Positions 21,768 to 22,864 of a stretch of 22,864 nucleotides of DNA are shown piece by piece. The DNA is from Methanomicrobiales archaeon (GTDB lineage Archaea > Halobacteriota > Methanomicrobia > Methanomicrobiales > Methanomicrobiaceae). The first letter of the stretch is position 1. Each line of letters opens with the position of its first letter. The position numbers were made by a program, and so were the translations under genes. The notes beneath the pieces are model-generated. The model was not told the DNA's origin. It worked only from the letters and a program-made list of their open reading frames with translations, and did no database searches. The stretch spans positions 1 to 22,864 of the forward strand of contig JAAYIO010000155.1 in the NCBI GenBank assembly GCA_012523385.1, read 5' to 3'.

Positions 21768-21792
21768 GGTTATCACCGAAAAAGAAGGGAGA

Positions 21793-22864
21793 TTATCTCA
21801 TATCTTTGGCAATGACGTCAATGCACATGCCTGCTGCAATAGTTGAACCCATATCACGGATTGCGAAGCGACCAAGCTGCGGAATTTCTTTGATCTTCTC
21901 AATGACCATAGGCTGGACAGGGCGGAACTTGACAATTGCTGCATCACCGGTCTTGAGGAAGGTTGGATTCTCTTCCTTGACGAGTCCTGTGCGTGGGTCA
22001 AGCTTCTTCTGCAATTCCATAAATGTGCATGCAGTCTGGGTGGTGTGGCAGTGGAACACCGGGGTGTAACCAACGGTGATTGCACTGCGGTGGTGAAGAA
22101 CCACAATCTGTGCAATGAATTCCTCTGCAACGGTAGGTGGCTTCTCTGCAGGACCACAGACGTCACCACGACGGATGTCATTCTTGCCGACACCACGGAC
22201 GTTGAATCCAACGTTGTCGCCAGGTAATGCCTGGTCATGCTCTTCGTGGTGCATCTCAATGGACTTGATATCTCCTACCACATTTGCGGGCATGAAAGAG
22301 ACTTTCATTGCCTTCTTCATGATACCGGTCTCAACACGTCCGACAGGGACGGTTCCAATACCAGAGATGGTGTATACATCCTGGACGGGGAGACGGAACG
22401 GAAGGGAGGTTGGAAGTTCAGGTACAACCAGTGTGTCAAGTGTCTCAAGAAGGGTAGGTCCCTTGTACCACGGGGTATTTGCCGAGTGTTCTTTGATGTT
22501 GTCACCAACAAACGAGGACATCGGGATAAACTGGATATCATCCGGCTTGTATCCTACCAGCTTAATCAGGGTAGAGAGCTCTTTTTTAACTTCATTGTAG
22601 CGCTCTTCGCTGTATTTAACTGCATCCATCTTGTTGATGCCGATGATAAGCTGGGTGATACCAAGGGTACGGGACAGGAAAACATGTTCCTTTGTCTGCT
22701 CCATTGGACCATCAGGTGCTGCAACAACAAGGAGAGCTGCGTCAGCCTGGGATGCACCGGTGATCATGTTCTTAACGAAGTCACGGTGACCTGGGCAGTC
22801 TACAATGGTAAAGTAGAACTTAGCTGTGTCGAACCTCTTGTGAGCGATATCGATGGTATTACCA
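21793..22864 (-). CDS. tuf: Translation elongation factor 1A, 5' end outside window
   Basis: The frame runs off the right edge. About 356 residues are visible out of roughly 425, so the N-terminal part with the P-loop GHVDHGKST is missing. Visible GTPase motifs are the switch II region DCPGHRDFVKNM and NKMD (the G4 motif, in GINKMDAVKY). Domains 2 and 3 follow, with TVPVGRVETG and GDNVGFNVRGVGKNDIRRGD. The factor brings aminoacyl-tRNA to the ribosome as the EF-1A-GTP complex. It is transcribed ahead of rps10. The C-terminus ends in a normal archaeal way (MCIDVIAKDMR). Confidence 0.97.
   Translation of the reverse strand, partial: GNTIDIAHKRFDTAKFYFTIVDCPGHRDFVKNMITGASQADAALLVVAAPDGPMEQTKEHVFLSRTLGITQLIIGINKMDAVKYSEERYNEVKKELSTLIKLVGYKPDDIQFIPMSSFVGDNIKEHSANTPWYKGPTLLETLDTLVVPELPTSLPFRLPVQDVYTISGIGTVPVGRVETGIMKKAMKVSFMPANVVGDIKSIEMHHEEHDQALPGDNVGFNVRGVGKNDIRRGDVCGPAEKPPTVAEEFIAQIVVLHHRSAITVGYTPVFHCHTTQTACTFMELQKKLDPRTGLVKEENPTFLKTGDAAIVKFRPVQPMVIEKIKEIPQLGRFAIRDMGSTIAAGMCIDVIAKDMR

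Overview
The window looks like chromosomal DNA of a methanogenic euryarchaeon, most likely of the order Methanomicrobiales. The evidence is a methanogenesis-marker ASKHA protein, archaeal ribosomal proteins (L7Ae, S28e, L24e, S10), archaeal EF-1A, a four-subunit PorCDAB pyruvate synthase, a CetZ-type tubulin homologue and a DUF3821-type surface protein. I cannot name the genus. Several genes have a TATA-like box about 20-30 nt before the start codon and no Shine-Dalgarno (SD) sequence, as expected of leaderless archaeal transcripts. Genes inside operons have clear GGTGA/GGAGG-type SD sequences.

Layout. 1-1450 (+): the end of a tandem-PAS sensor without a kinase domain, then a RecA/KaiC-like protein lacking a P-loop. 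1636-2511 (+): methanogenesis marker 12. 2512-2833: a stretch with one possible leaderless 50-codon ORF. 2834-5703 (+): porC-porD-porA-porB. 5764-10027 (-): a run transcribed as small membrane protein, nitrilase-family amidase, threonine synthase, sequon-rich membrane protein and DUF3821-like surface protein. 10238-11476 (-): rpl7ae-rps28e-rpl24e-ndk, with a structured leader that resembles an L7Ae kink-turn site. 11651-16562 (-): four overlapping genes for envelope glycan or lipid-linked sugar work (FAD oxidoreductase, GT2 glycosyltransferase, AglD-like membrane protein, DUF2298 'YYY' membrane protein). 16676-18997 (+): a divergent CetZ-like cytoskeletal gene followed by a signal-peptide/TM-anchored helical protein. 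18998-19523: a gene-free stretch with inverted repeats. 19524-22864 (-): EF-1A (partial), S10 and an Agl23-type membrane protein.

How the parts relate. porCDAB connects acetyl-CoA and pyruvate in autotrophic carbon assimilation. The glycan operon, the Agl23-like gene and two surface proteins point to an envelope-building neighbourhood around the CetZ pair. The most interesting items are the kink-turn-like leader of rpl7ae, the CetZ plus bitopic membrane protein pair, the acidic Ser/Glu-rich insertion in the Agl23-like protein, and the structured gene-free stretch. I found no CRISPR array, tRNA, rRNA, insertion sequence or phage gene.
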